Shown here: piece by piece, positions 28,436 to 37,168 of the stretch | How the letters are laid out: each line of letters opens with the position of its first letter | Position numbering within the stretch: the stretch's first letter is position 1 | DNA from: MWDV01 sp964634255 | GTDB taxonomy: Bacteria > Verrucomicrobiota > Verrucomicrobiia > Limisphaerales > MWDV01 | Direction: 5' to 3' | Length of the DNA: 64,000 nt | Assembly: GCA_964634255.1 (NCBI GenBank) | Contig: CAZWJC010000005.1 | Span: 5,349 to 69,348, forward strand | Translations under genes and position numbers: made by a program | Notes under the pieces: generated by a model | Database searches by the model: none | Told to the model about the DNA's origin: nothing | The model's input: the letters and a program-made list of their open reading frames with translations, nothing else

Positions 28436-29209
28436 ATGCGAAATATGAACTTCAGAATCCGACGAATCGCGGGAGACTGCCGCGCGTTTACCTTGATTGA
28501 GTTGTTGGTAGTCATCGCGATTATCGCGATCCTGGCGGGCATGCTCCTGCCGGCCCTCTCTTCCGCAAAGGAGAAGGCACAACGCACGCGCTGCGTCAAC
28601 AACTGCAAACAGCTCGGCATGGCCACCCACATGTATGCGGTGGACAACTCGGACAAGATGCCGTTTCCCAATTGGAATCCGCCGATGGTTGCTGGCTGGC
28701 TGTACGATCCCTCCAAAGGCAATGCCGTGCCGAATCTGTACGCCGCGCCCTATGTCGTCAATCACCAGTTGGCCTACGAGGGTGGCCAGCTGTGGGGTTA
28801 CCTGAAGAACATGGTCCTCTACCGCTGTCCACTGGACAGCACAAACTCCGTCAACTTCAAGGCTCGGGTCAACAAGATGTCCACTTACGTACAGAACGGC
28901 GCGGTCTGTGGCTACGGGGGACTGAAGCCGGACGGCAACACTTACAAGCAGGCAATGTTCCGGCAGGATGCGTTCATGATGTGGGAGCCGGATGACCGTC
29001 CTAATGGCTACGGCTACAATGACGCTTCCAGCTACCCTGACCCCGCAGTGGATGGCGGCTTAGGTAAACGTCACGGCAAGGCTGGCGGCATCGTGCTAAA
29101 CTTGAGCGGGAGTGTGATGTTCGTGAAGTCCAACGTGTGGGCAATGGAGGCAAGAGATCCAAACAAGAATCGGCTCTGGTGTAATCCCGGGTCCGTCAAC
29201 GGTCACTAA
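28436..29209 (+). CDS. Prepilin-like protein with N-terminal methylation motif (DUF1559/type II secretion G-like)
   Basis: The product has 257 aa. The type IV prepilin signature AFTLIELLVVIAIIAILAG lies at about residues 17-35, with a short basic leader before it, so a prepilin peptidase would cleave before Phe. The following LLPALSSAKEKAQRTRC and NCKQLGMATHMYAVDN are the hallmark of the large expanded prepilin-like families of Verrucomicrobiota, Lentisphaerota and Planctomycetota. The C-terminal KRHGKAGGIVLNLSGSVMFV is the usual H-x-G-G-x-N-x-x-x-x-D/S-G block. Members are exported pseudopilin-like proteins of unsettled role. It stands alone. ATG 28445 is a possible alternative start. Confidence 0.9.
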   Translation: MRNMNFRIRRIAGDCRAFTLIELLVVIAIIAILAGMLLPALSSAKEKAQRTRCVNNCKQLGMATHMYAVDNSDKMPFPNWNPPMVAGWLYDPSKGNAVPNLYAAPYVVNHQLAYEGGQLWGYLKNMVLYRCPLDSTNSVNFKARVNKMSTYVQNGAVCGYGGLKPDGNTYKQAMFRQDAFMMWEPDDRPNGYGYNDASSYPDPAVDGGLGKRHGKAGGIVLNLSGSVMFVKSNVWAMEARDPNKNRLWCNPGSVNGH

Positions 29210-29268
29210 GCGCCGGATGGGTGGTGGTTCCCTGTTCGCTGATGCGGACGATCTACTTCCACAAGGGC

Positions 29269-29397
29269 GCGTAGAACAATGAAGCGGCAGAGGAAATCAG
29301 CCGACGCCTCGTCACCTGTTCGTCGGCGTGCGCGCGAGTCGAGGCTCGCGTTGGTTCGCAAGACGGTGTCTCGACATAAACTGGCTACGTTCTACGC
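29269..29397. repeat. MITE-like nested inverted-repeat element
   Basis: The outer inverted repeat GCGTAGAAC (29269-29277) / GTTCTACGC (29389-29397) encloses two inner hairpins: GCCGACG/CGTCGGC (29300-29327) and CGCGAG/CTCGCG (29333-29350). There is no coding potential. It lies between the prepilin-like gene and the head of the glycan cluster. Its size and nested palindromes resemble a non-autonomous element or a large RNA-forming repeat. Confidence 0.5.
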
Positions 29398-29496
29398 CGC
29401 AGTGGTGGGTGGCTTGGTATGAGCGTCTCTGGGCAGGCAGCCTGCGAGAGTGCTGCGGACAATTATCAAAACGTCAGCGTCTGACTTAAACGAATT

Positions 29497-30813
29497 ATGA
29501 ATGCAATAAAAACTTCCTTGGCATCTCCATCCACGCGGCGCGAATTTTTGAAGAGCACGGCGGTGGCGGGGGCGGTGTTGGCGGCGCCGGCGATTCTGAC
29601 GCGGTCGGCGTTTGGGGCGGAGGGCAGCGAGACGCTGCGGGTGGGACTGATCGGCTGTGGGGGGCGGGGGACGGGGGCGGCGGGGCAGGCGCTGCACGCG
29701 GACAAGAACGCGCTGCTGGTGGCGGTGGCGGACGTGTTTCCCGAGCCGATGACCCGGGCTTTGGATTCGCTGAAGAAGAACGCGGAGATTGCGGCGCGGG
29801 TGCAGGTGCCACCGGAGAAGCGGTTCACGGGGCTGGACGGGTATCAGAAGCTCATCGAAAGCGGCGTGGATGTGGTGTTGCAGGCGGCGCCGCCGGGATT
29901 TCGGCCGGTGCATGTGGCGGCAGCGGTGGCGGCGGGGAAGCATCAGTTTGTTGAGAAGCCGGTGGCGACGGACGCCGTGGGAGTGCGGTCGGTATTGGCG
30001 TCGGCGAAGTTGGCGTCGGAGAAGAAGCTGGCGTGGATGGCGGGATTCTGCTGGCGGTATGACACCGCGCGGCGGGAATTCTACAAGCGCATTCATGCTG
30101 GGGCGATTGGGGACATCCGGGCGATCTATGCAACGTATCTGACCGGACCGGTCAAGCCGATGCCGCCGGCGAGCCAGCGGCCGGCGGGGATGGGGGACGT
30201 GGAGTGGCAATTGCGGAACTGGTACAACTTTGGATGGCTCTCGGGCGACGGGCTGGTGGAGCAAGCCATTCACAGCGTGGACAAGGTGATGTGGGCGATG
30301 AAGGACGTGCCGCCGCTCAAGGCCGTGGCCAACGGGGGCCGGCAGACGCCGAACAACGAAGGGAACATTTTCGACCACATGGACGTGGTGTATGAATGGG
30401 AAGGCGGGGTGCGGGCGTTCCTGGGGCAGCGGCAGATCAGCGGCTGCTACAACCAGAACTCGGACTTCCTGATGGGGGCGACGGGGCAGGGGGTGATTGA
30501 CGGATGGACCTCGGTGTACATCAAAGGCCCCGAGAACTGGAAGCACCGCGGTGAGAACAACGACATGTATCAGCAGGAGCATGACGAGTTGTTCGCCTCG
30601 ATTCGGAGCGGGAAGCCGATCAATGACGGGCTCTGGGAAGCGCAAAGCACGCTGGTGGGCATCATGGGGCGGATGGCGGCTTACACGGGGCAGGAAGTGA
30701 CGTGGGAGATGATGCAGCAAAGCCAGGAACGGCTGGTGCCGGAGAAACTGGAGTGGGACATGAAACTACCGATTGCGCCACTGGCCGTGCCGGGACGGAT
30801 CAAGTTCATCTGA
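29497..30813 (+). CDS. Gfo/Idh/MocA-family oxidoreductase, Tat-exported
   Basis: The product has 438 aa. A twin-arginine signal (STRREFLKST, residues 12-21, then a hydrophobic stretch to AFGAEG) indicates folded export with bound cofactor. The Rossmann fold starts at VGLIGCGGRGTG and EKP of the NAD(P)-dependent sugar dehydrogenase family is in FVEKPVATD. The C-terminal half is the usual alpha/beta substrate domain. Such proteins oxidise sugars, and some act as NAD-dependent glycosidases with a self-recycled cofactor, which would suit a periplasmic enzyme. It is the first gene of the 14-gene cluster. Codon use is strongly G-rich, which leaves a long spurious ORF on the other strand. Confidence 0.9.
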   Translation: MNAIKTSLASPSTRREFLKSTAVAGAVLAAPAILTRSAFGAEGSETLRVGLIGCGGRGTGAAGQALHADKNALLVAVADVFPEPMTRALDSLKKNAEIAARVQVPPEKRFTGLDGYQKLIESGVDVVLQAAPPGFRPVHVAAAVAAGKHQFVEKPVATDAVGVRSVLASAKLASEKKLAWMAGFCWRYDTARREFYKRIHAGAIGDIRAIYATYLTGPVKPMPPASQRPAGMGDVEWQLRNWYNFGWLSGDGLVEQAIHSVDKVMWAMKDVPPLKAVANGGRQTPNNEGNIFDHMDVVYEWEGGVRAFLGQRQISGCYNQNSDFLMGATGQGVIDGWTSVYIKGPENWKHRGENNDMYQQEHDELFASIRSGKPINDGLWEAQSTLVGIMGRMAAYTGQEVTWEMMQQSQERLVPEKLEWDMKLPIAPLAVPGRIKFI

Positions 30814-30839
30814 GCCGTAGCTTCAACCCCATCTGCACC

Positions 30840-31715
30840 ATGAACCGACGTCAATTCCTTCAACGCAGCACGGTGGCCACGCTGGGTTTTGCGGCGCTGA
30901 GCGCCCGCGCCCAAACGACGGCCAAGCCCGCCCCGTATAAGAAGGGCATCATGTGGGGGACGATCAGCGCGAAGGGCAGCGTGCTGGAGAAGATGCAGGC
31001 GGTAAAGGCTGCCGGCTTCCATGGGATCGAGGCGATGAGCCCAATGGACGTGGCGGAAGTGTTGAAGGCGCGAGACGCGACGGGGATGGAGATTCCTAGC
31101 GTGTGCGGGGAGAAGCACTGGGGCAAGCCGCTGTCACATCCGGACGGGAAAGTGCGCGAGGAAGGGTTGGAAGCGCTGAAGCAAACGTTGCGGGACGCCA
31201 AGGCGTATGGCGCCGGCTCGATCCTGCTCGTGCCCGGGGTGGTGAGCGAGCAGGTGACGTTCGACGAGTGTTGGAAGCGTTCCATCGAACAAATCAAGCT
31301 GGCAATTCCGTTGGCGGAAGAGCTGGGGGTGAAAATCTCTATTGAGAACGTCTGGAACAACTTCATCACGACGGAGGAGCAGGCCGTCCGCTACCTGGAC
31401 GAGATCAACAGTCCGTTGGTGGGGTGGCATTTTGACTGCGGGAACATCATTCGCTATGGCGAGCCGATTGACTGGATTCGGAAACTGGGCAAGCGCATCT
31501 ACCGCGTGCATGTGAAGGAGTATAGCCGCGACCGGGCGATGCGAGCGGGGGACGTGTGGCAGGGTTTCAACGTCGCGCTGCTCGAAGGAGCGAACAATTG
31601 GGGCGGGATCATGAAGGCGCTGCGGGAAGTGGGCCACTCGGGTTACCTCATCACTGAACAGGGCGGCAAGCTGGAAGACCTCTCCTCCGCGTTGGATAAA
31701 ATCATCGCAAGCTAG
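30840..31715 (+). CDS. Sugar phosphate isomerase/epimerase-like TIM-barrel protein, Tat-exported
   Basis: The product has 291 aa. The Tat signal MNRRQFLQRSTVATLGFAA is followed by an AP-endonuclease-2/xylose-isomerase-like barrel: MQAVKAAGFHGIEAM, GAGSILLVPG, KISIENVWNNF, WHFDCGNIIRYG and VHVKEYSRDR. The conserved Glu, Asp, His and Glu are placed as in metal-binding members. It pairs with the upstream Gfo/Idh protein (26-bp gap), a common pairing in which oxidation and isomerisation or epimerisation of a sugar are linked. The start at 30840 is set by the Tat motif. The exact substrate is unknown. Confidence 0.88.
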   Translation: MNRRQFLQRSTVATLGFAALSARAQTTAKPAPYKKGIMWGTISAKGSVLEKMQAVKAAGFHGIEAMSPMDVAEVLKARDATGMEIPSVCGEKHWGKPLSHPDGKVREEGLEALKQTLRDAKAYGAGSILLVPGVVSEQVTFDECWKRSIEQIKLAIPLAEELGVKISIENVWNNFITTEEQAVRYLDEINSPLVGWHFDCGNIIRYGEPIDWIRKLGKRIYRVHVKEYSRDRAMRAGDVWQGFNVALLEGANNWGGIMKALREVGHSGYLITEQGGKLEDLSSALDKIIAS

Positions 31716-31728
31716 GCTTGAAGAAAAC

Positions 31729-34700
31729 ATGGGGTGCAGCTACAGCGTGAGGCGAGGAGCGGGCATGCTGGGAAACTGTCTTGGGGTGGCGCTGGTTTTC
31801 GTTGCGCACTCGCTTACCGCTGCTCCGGCGGGTCTGGTTCATCACTGGAACTTCGACGAGGGGCCAGACTGGCATGACAGCCCCTTCCAATCCGTCTGCA
31901 CCAACACGACAGCGCTCGATAGCGTCGGTGCGGCGCACGCAACGTTGCGGAACATGACCAGCGGCGACTGGGTGTCTGGTCGGCAATTCACCGCGCTCGA
32001 CTTCGACGGTGTGGACGACCACTTGGTCGTCGCCACAAATCTTGCTGACACTTTAGGTGGGACGGCGTCCCTTTCATTTTGGCTTCGCACGACACAGACC
32101 GGAGCGGTGTCGAGTGCCGGGTCGCCTGGGGTAACCGGTGTTGCCGGCAACGGGGGCGTTCAGTGGGGTTGGTTGGATGACGCAGGACGCATCGGCTTTT
32201 CGGTGGACGACACGCTGGTTGCTCGCACGGTTGCGCAAGTAAACGATGGCAAATGGCATCACATCGTTTTCACCCGCGACAGCGCAACGGGCGCGGGTAC
32301 GGCTTATCTCGATGGCCTGCTCTCGGGCGCTGCCAACGGAGCGACCGGTGCTCGGAGTGCCGGCTTCGCGAGCTTCGCTCGGATCGAGAGCGGCGGCAGC
32401 CCGGAGTATTTCCAGGGGCGTCTCGACCAAGTTCACATCTTCAATCGCGTGATCAGCAGCGCGGAGGTGTCCATGTTGCGGACCAACCACGCGCCGAAGG
32501 TATGGGATACGTCCACGGAGGGCGTGAACAACCGCTCCTTCACCACGATGAGCATCTTCGCCAAGGCGTACGATGTGGAGCGCGATCCGCTGACTGTTTG
32601 GAACTGGACACAGCCTACGCACGGCTCGGTTACATACAACGGCGACGGCTCGTTCACTTACACTGCAACCAACAGCTTCATCGGTAGCGACAGTTTCGGC
32701 GTGGTGGTGGTGGACGGCAAAGGCGGCTTCCACGCCGCGAACATGAAGGTGACCGTGATGAGCGAACCGCCCGGCGGCGGTGGCGTGCCGGTCACCCAGT
32801 TCAGCGATTTCGCCGCACTTCTTTCCAACGGCACCAACATTTCCCACAGCGGTTGGCGCGTGCCCCGTACGGTGGACTGGAATGCCGACAACAAGCTCGA
32901 TCTGTTGGTGGGAGCCGGCGGTTACGTCTGGCTTTACACGAACACAGGCACAGCCCAGTCGCCGGCGTTCGGCGCGGCTGGCAAGGTGAAAGCCGCTGGT
33001 GCGGACGTCTATGCCGGCACTGGCAGTTCGCCGATCGCATTGATGGACATGACTGGCGACGGCGTGAGCGACCTCGTCGTCGCTGATTCGTCCAGCAAGC
33101 TGCGCGTCTATCGCAACACGGCTGGCAGCAGCCAGCCACCAGTGTTCGCCGCTTACGTTCGAGTGAAGAACGGCAGCGGTGCGGACTTCGTGATGTCGGA
33201 TCGACGGTTTGATCTCGGCGATTGGAATAGAGACGGCAAGCCAGATCTCGTGACCGGCAGCTTCAGCGGCGCGATGCAGCTATTCCTGAACGTGGGCACC
33301 GCCGCCGATCCGCGATTCAGCACCAGCACCACGCTCGTTTCCGATTCCTACAACATCTACCCGCGCATCTATGACCTGAATGGCAACGGGCTCGCCGACT
33401 TTCTGCGTGGCATCAACTGGGGTGACATTCGTTACTGGCGCGATGCCGGCACGCTCGGCCTCGGCAGTTCCATGACCTTCACCATCACTGACGCAGGCGG
33501 CAGCAGTCCGGATCTGCACAGCCTGACCGATGGCGCTGTCGTGGACTTCGGCGACTTCAACGGCGACGCCATCCTCGATCTGGTCATCGGCGGTCATGCG
33601 AGCGATAAGCTTTATCTCGCCTACGGTGTCCGCAAGACCATCGCCGACAGCATCGCTGAGATCGAAACGATTTACGACGCCAACCCTACCAACATCGGTG
33701 TGGCTTTGAGTGCGAACACCAACGCGCTGCTCAACGTCGTGAACAATGCGAATTGGAATCTGATCTCACATGTCCAGAACGGCACGCTCGGTACGCGCGA
33801 TGCCCTGTTCGCGGCGCTGAGCAACCACATCAGCAGGTACTGGTTCCTCAAATACCAAACCCTCGACACAACAGACTTCCACCACGTCCCGAGCATCGCG
33901 CTCCAGAATTGGGTGATGCTTCAATACGCGCTGGCCGACACCCCGACGCGCCGCACGAACATCGCCAACATCATGGGTCTCACCGGAGTCATGCGGACCA
34001 TCTTTCTCGAGAACGGGCTCGCGTTGGGGGACAACGGCAAGTCCATTCCTGCGGCCTACGGCACGATCCGCGATTTTCAGCGCCGCCACCCGCGCGAACT
34101 CTTCCCGGATGCAGTCCTCACAATTGACCAACTTTACGGCGATGGCCGCGGCGGCTTTGTGTGGACGCCGAACAGCACCAAGAACACATTTGGCGATTGG
34201 GCCGTCGGTTCTGCCAACGAATGGGCAGGCGATCTGACCACCGCCATCGAGAAAGTGCTCGGCCCCGGCTCGGCCAGCGGTGATTACTTCACCTTCGTCA
34301 TGGGCCATGAAGTCACGCATTCGCTCGACGGCTATGTCAATTCGCGGGCGAACACGGACCTGCGCCGCCGTTGGGGCCTCACGCTCTGCACCGCTGCCGG
34401 CCCAGACGTGATCCCCGGCGCGAACGGCTGGTGGGATTGGACGGCGACCAAAGCCAACTTCCAGGCGAAGGGTTACTGGGACGGCGTCGCAGGGAACTGG
34501 GATACCGCGTGGTCGAACTACTGGGCAGTGGGCTACGGCGCGCGCTTTAAGGATCTCTCCTTCATGCGGTTTGACATCAGTTGGTTTATCGGCTCGCCCC
34601 AGGAATCGCTGGCGACGCAGGCCAATCATCACTGGGCCAATGGCCCCGGCCGCCTGATCGGCGCGACGGATCGCTTCCGGCGCGCGACGACGACCGGGCT

Positions 34701-36225
34701 GTCGCCGCTGAAGGCGAACATCAACGAAGTTGTTACGTTCATTGACTTCCTCTCCGCCGGCATGAATCGCGTGAACCTCGTCGAAACGAAGTATCAAGCC
34801 TCGCCCAAACAGGTGAACTGGCTCGATCATTACGCCGAACTGGAGCGCGACGACCGTGGCTATATCCAGCGGATCTCCGTGGATGGTCGCTCGTTTGACT
34901 TCGAAATGAACACGAACGGAGTCGTGACCAACGTGATCACTTCACTGCTGCTTCCGAACAAGGACTCGTGCTGGACCTTTCGGGATCAGGCGCGACAATT
35001 CGCGGTGCTGGCGAACGATTCCCGGCTCGAAGGCGGTTCCGTGCAACTAGCGGGCGTTACCCAGCCCGCGCATGGCACGTTGACCCCGAACGCAGACGGC
35101 ACCGTGGTTTACACGCCCGCTGCGGGCTACGTCGGCAATGACAGCTTCACGTATTCGGTGACCTCCAGTGCCGGTGGCGCAGCAAGCGCCACGGTTTTGG
35201 TTGAGGTCGTAAATCCGGCAGCGGCCGGCGGCACGATGCTGGTCGAATACTGGCACAACATCGGTGGCGGGACAGCCGTCAGCGACCTCACCGGCAACGC
35301 CAGCTATCCGGGCAGCCCGACCGCGAAGCTCTACACCAACAGCGCGTTCGAACTGCGCAGCAATTACGGCGACAATTACGGCTCGCGTGCCCGCAGCCTG
35401 CTCATCCCGACGCTGAGTGGCAACTACACCTTCTGGATCGCTTCAGACGATTCGAGCGAGTTGTGGTTTAGCACCAATAGCGACGCCGCCAACAAGACGC
35501 TGATTGCGTCAGTCAGTGGTTGGACCAGCCCGCGGCAGTGGGGCAGGTTCACTTCGCAGCAGTCGTTGCCGGTCAGCCTCATCGCCGGGCAGAGCTACTA
35601 CGTGGAGACTCTGCACAAGGAAGGGAACAGCCTGGACAGTCTAGCCGTGGCGTGGCAGGGACCGGGCCTCACGCAGAGCGTCATCCCAGCAGCGAACTTG
35701 AAGCACCCCTTTTCCGGTTTTTCGCCACCCCGGTTCAACAGTGAGCCACTCGCCATGCCCAATGCCGTAAGCGGCCGCTTCTACGCGAGCACGTTGGCCA
35801 CGGCTGTCACGGATACCAACGCCAGCGAGATGCTGACATTTGCACTTGTTGGAGGTCCGGCATGGTTGCGCCTCGCTCCGGATGGCGGTCTTTCGGGTAC
35901 GCCTTCAATCACCGATGTTGGCACCAACGCGTTCGCTGTGTGCGTTACCGATTCAGCCGGGTTCGTGGATGATGCGGCGCTTCACGTGCGGGTGCTGGAT
36001 TTGGAGACGCCGCCGGCAATCGCCGTCACTGAGAGCGCCGGCAACGTGAACCTTCTGCTTGGCGGAATTCCCGGCCAGCATTACCGCGTGGAGACGGCGG
36101 CGACATTGCCGGATGGACCGTGGGAGGCTGGTTTTGAAATCCCAGCCCTGCCCACCACGCCGCACACGCTCTTGGATTTGGCCACCAACGGCCAGCGCTT
36201 CTACCGCGCCGTTTCGTTACCGTAG
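31729..36225 (+). CDS. Giant secreted protein: LamG, FG-GAP/VCBS, HEVTH protease-like region, PA14, Ig-like
   Basis: The product has 1498 aa with a signal peptide; ATG 31765, which has a better ribosome site (GAGGAG), is an alternative start. Domains in order: LamG (about 35-250; HWNFDEG, GKWHHIVFTRD), a cadherin-like/VCBS domain (about 255-345; THGSVTYNGDGSFTYTA), FG-GAP/VCBS repeats (about 365-640; DMTGDGVSDLVVADSS, DWNRDGKPDLVTG), then about 450 residues of unrecognised, partly helical sequence holding GHEVTHSLDGYV (His860, Glu861, His864), a zinc-metalloprotease-like motif. A second Ig-type repeat (THGTL-like, about 1085-1160), a PA14 domain (about 1168-1320; YWHNIGG, FWIASDDSSELW), a He_PIG-type domain (about 1330-1425) and a tail ending QRFYRAVSLP follow. 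No family was recognised for the central region; peptidase activity is inference. Confidence 0.8.
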   Translation: MGCSYSVRRGAGMLGNCLGVALVFVAHSLTAAPAGLVHHWNFDEGPDWHDSPFQSVCTNTTALDSVGAAHATLRNMTSGDWVSGRQFTALDFDGVDDHLVVATNLADTLGGTASLSFWLRTTQTGAVSSAGSPGVTGVAGNGGVQWGWLDDAGRIGFSVDDTLVARTVAQVNDGKWHHIVFTRDSATGAGTAYLDGLLSGAANGATGARSAGFASFARIESGGSPEYFQGRLDQVHIFNRVISSAEVSMLRTNHAPKVWDTSTEGVNNRSFTTMSIFAKAYDVERDPLTVWNWTQPTHGSVTYNGDGSFTYTATNSFIGSDSFGVVVVDGKGGFHAANMKVTVMSEPPGGGGVPVTQFSDFAALLSNGTNISHSGWRVPRTVDWNADNKLDLLVGAGGYVWLYTNTGTAQSPAFGAAGKVKAAGADVYAGTGSSPIALMDMTGDGVSDLVVADSSSKLRVYRNTAGSSQPPVFAAYVRVKNGSGADFVMSDRRFDLGDWNRDGKPDLVTGSFSGAMQLFLNVGTAADPRFSTSTTLVSDSYNIYPRIYDLNGNGLADFLRGINWGDIRYWRDAGTLGLGSSMTFTITDAGGSSPDLHSLTDGAVVDFGDFNGDAILDLVIGGHASDKLYLAYGVRKTIADSIAEIETIYDANPTNIGVALSANTNALLNVVNNANWNLISHVQNGTLGTRDALFAALSNHISRYWFLKYQTLDTTDFHHVPSIALQNWVMLQYALADTPTRRTNIANIMGLTGVMRTIFLENGLALGDNGKSIPAAYGTIRDFQRRHPRELFPDAVLTIDQLYGDGRGGFVWTPNSTKNTFGDWAVGSANEWAGDLTTAIEKVLGPGSASGDYFTFVMGHEVTHSLDGYVNSRANTDLRRRWGLTLCTAAGPDVIPGANGWWDWTATKANFQAKGYWDGVAGNWDTAWSNYWAVGYGARFKDLSFMRFDISWFIGSPQESLATQANHHWANGPGRLIGATDRFRRATTTGLSPLKANINEVVTFIDFLSAGMNRVNLVETKYQASPKQVNWLDHYAELERDDRGYIQRISVDGRSFDFEMNTNGVVTNVITSLLLPNKDSCWTFRDQARQFAVLANDSRLEGGSVQLAGVTQPAHGTLTPNADGTVVYTPAAGYVGNDSFTYSVTSSAGGAASATVLVEVVNPAAAGGTMLVEYWHNIGGGTAVSDLTGNASYPGSPTAKLYTNSAFELRSNYGDNYGSRARSLLIPTLSGNYTFWIASDDSSELWFSTNSDAANKTLIASVSGWTSPRQWGRFTSQQSLPVSLIAGQSYYVETLHKEGNSLDSLAVAWQGPGLTQSVIPAANLKHPFSGFSPPRFNSEPLAMPNAVSGRFYASTLATAVTDTNASEMLTFALVGGPAWLRLAPDGGLSGTPSITDVGTNAFAVCVTDSAGFVDDAALHVRVLDLETPPAIAVTESAGNVNLLLGGIPGQHYRVETAATLPDGPWEAGFEIPALPTTPHTLLDLATNGQRFYRAVSLP

Positions 36226-36236
36226 CTCGAACCAGC

Positions 36237-37157
36237 ATGAACTGCCGCGCTTTCACTCTCTTATTCCTCGCCTCGGGGCTACTGAATTTGGCCGCAGCCA
36301 CCAACGACCTCGGCAAACCTGCGCCCGCGCGCCTTCCGCCTCAGCCCTGGCATCTCGCGGACGTGTGGTGGACGTTCGAGAGCGCAACCGCACACTTCGA
36401 ATCGCTCGATCTTGACGTGGCGATTGACCGCGACATCTCCACGAATGTGAACTTCTACATCGCGCCGTCCGGTCTGGGTGAGTTGAGTGGTGTGAAGTTC
36501 TACGGCGGGTTGCAGTCCAACTGCAACGGCTGGGAATCCCGGACCAATGACACGCGCGTTTACCTCGGCAAGGGCGGTATCTTTTCGCGGTGGGGCAAGG
36601 GTAAGCTCTCGGTGAATCAGGCTCGTGGCGCGGAGGATTCGCACTACGAAGCCGCCGGCTACGAAGGCGATTTCGTGAGCGTGCGCCGCCCGTTCGTCTG
36701 GACCAAGGGACGCTACACTTGGAGTCTGCGCGCCTGCGACACCGAAACGGTCAACGGCCAGGACTACACCTGGGTGGGTTGCTTTATCACTGCGCACGAG
36801 ACCGGGCTGACGCGTTACATCGGCAGCCTGCGCTTCGAGGGCAAAGACCTCACGTTCTGGGATCGGCACGCGGCGTTCGTGGAGGTCTATTCCACTGCGG
36901 TGATCCCGCGCAGCGAGATTCCAGAGGTCAAGGTGACCTTTGGCTACCCACGCGTGAATGGCCAACCCTCGAAGCTCAAGTCGGCGCGTGTCGTGCATCC
37001 GGGGCCGGGCGAGCGTTCGGGCGCTCCGGATTGCGCCACGGCGGTGGCGGACGGCTCGGATGTCGTGGTCACGGTTGGGCCGATCTTTGAGCGCGAGGCC
37101 AAGGCTCGCCGTCATGAATTGGATGTGAAGCAACCGGCGGCCAACTCTGCAAACTGA
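36237..37157 (+). CDS. Secreted DUF3472-like protein
   Basis: The product has 306 aa with a signal peptide (MNCRAFTLLFLASGLLNLAAA). It resembles one half of the DUF3472 protein encoded at 41496-42758: FYIAPSGLGELSGVKFYGGLQSN and YLGKGGIFSRWG correspond to that protein's CGWHRGYFGMQVN and RIIFSVWDSG. DUF3472 proteins are secreted beta-sandwich proteins found in glycan-degradation loci and their activity is not established. Here the N-terminal DUF5077 part is missing. It starts 11 bp after the giant protein and ends 11 bp before the GH2 gene, so it is co-transcribed. The relation to DUF3472 rests on pattern similarity and is moderate in strength. Confidence 0.6.
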   Translation: MNCRAFTLLFLASGLLNLAAATNDLGKPAPARLPPQPWHLADVWWTFESATAHFESLDLDVAIDRDISTNVNFYIAPSGLGELSGVKFYGGLQSNCNGWESRTNDTRVYLGKGGIFSRWGKGKLSVNQARGAEDSHYEAAGYEGDFVSVRRPFVWTKGRYTWSLRACDTETVNGQDYTWVGCFITAHETGLTRYIGSLRFEGKDLTFWDRHAAFVEVYSTAVIPRSEIPEVKVTFGYPRVNGQPSKLKSARVVHPGPGERSGAPDCATAVADGSDVVVTVGPIFEREAKARRHELDVKQPAANSAN

Positions 37158-37168
37158 GTTGAGCTATC

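Noticed and set aside
29400..29496. Clear sigma-70-type promoter before the 14-gene cluster
   Set aside because: No pair of good -35 and -10 boxes at proper spacing was found by eye.
29392..30720. Long minus-strand open frame (442 codons) opposite the Gfo/Idh gene
   Set aside because: Its Pro/Arg/His-rich translation has no family features, while the plus strand carries a complete Tat signal and Rossmann fold. It results from G-rich codon use.
31729..36225. Assignment of the HEVTH protein to the M9 collagenase family
   Set aside because: The HExxHxLDG similarity is local; the rest of the M9 domain was not recognised and the third ligand would be too far downstream.
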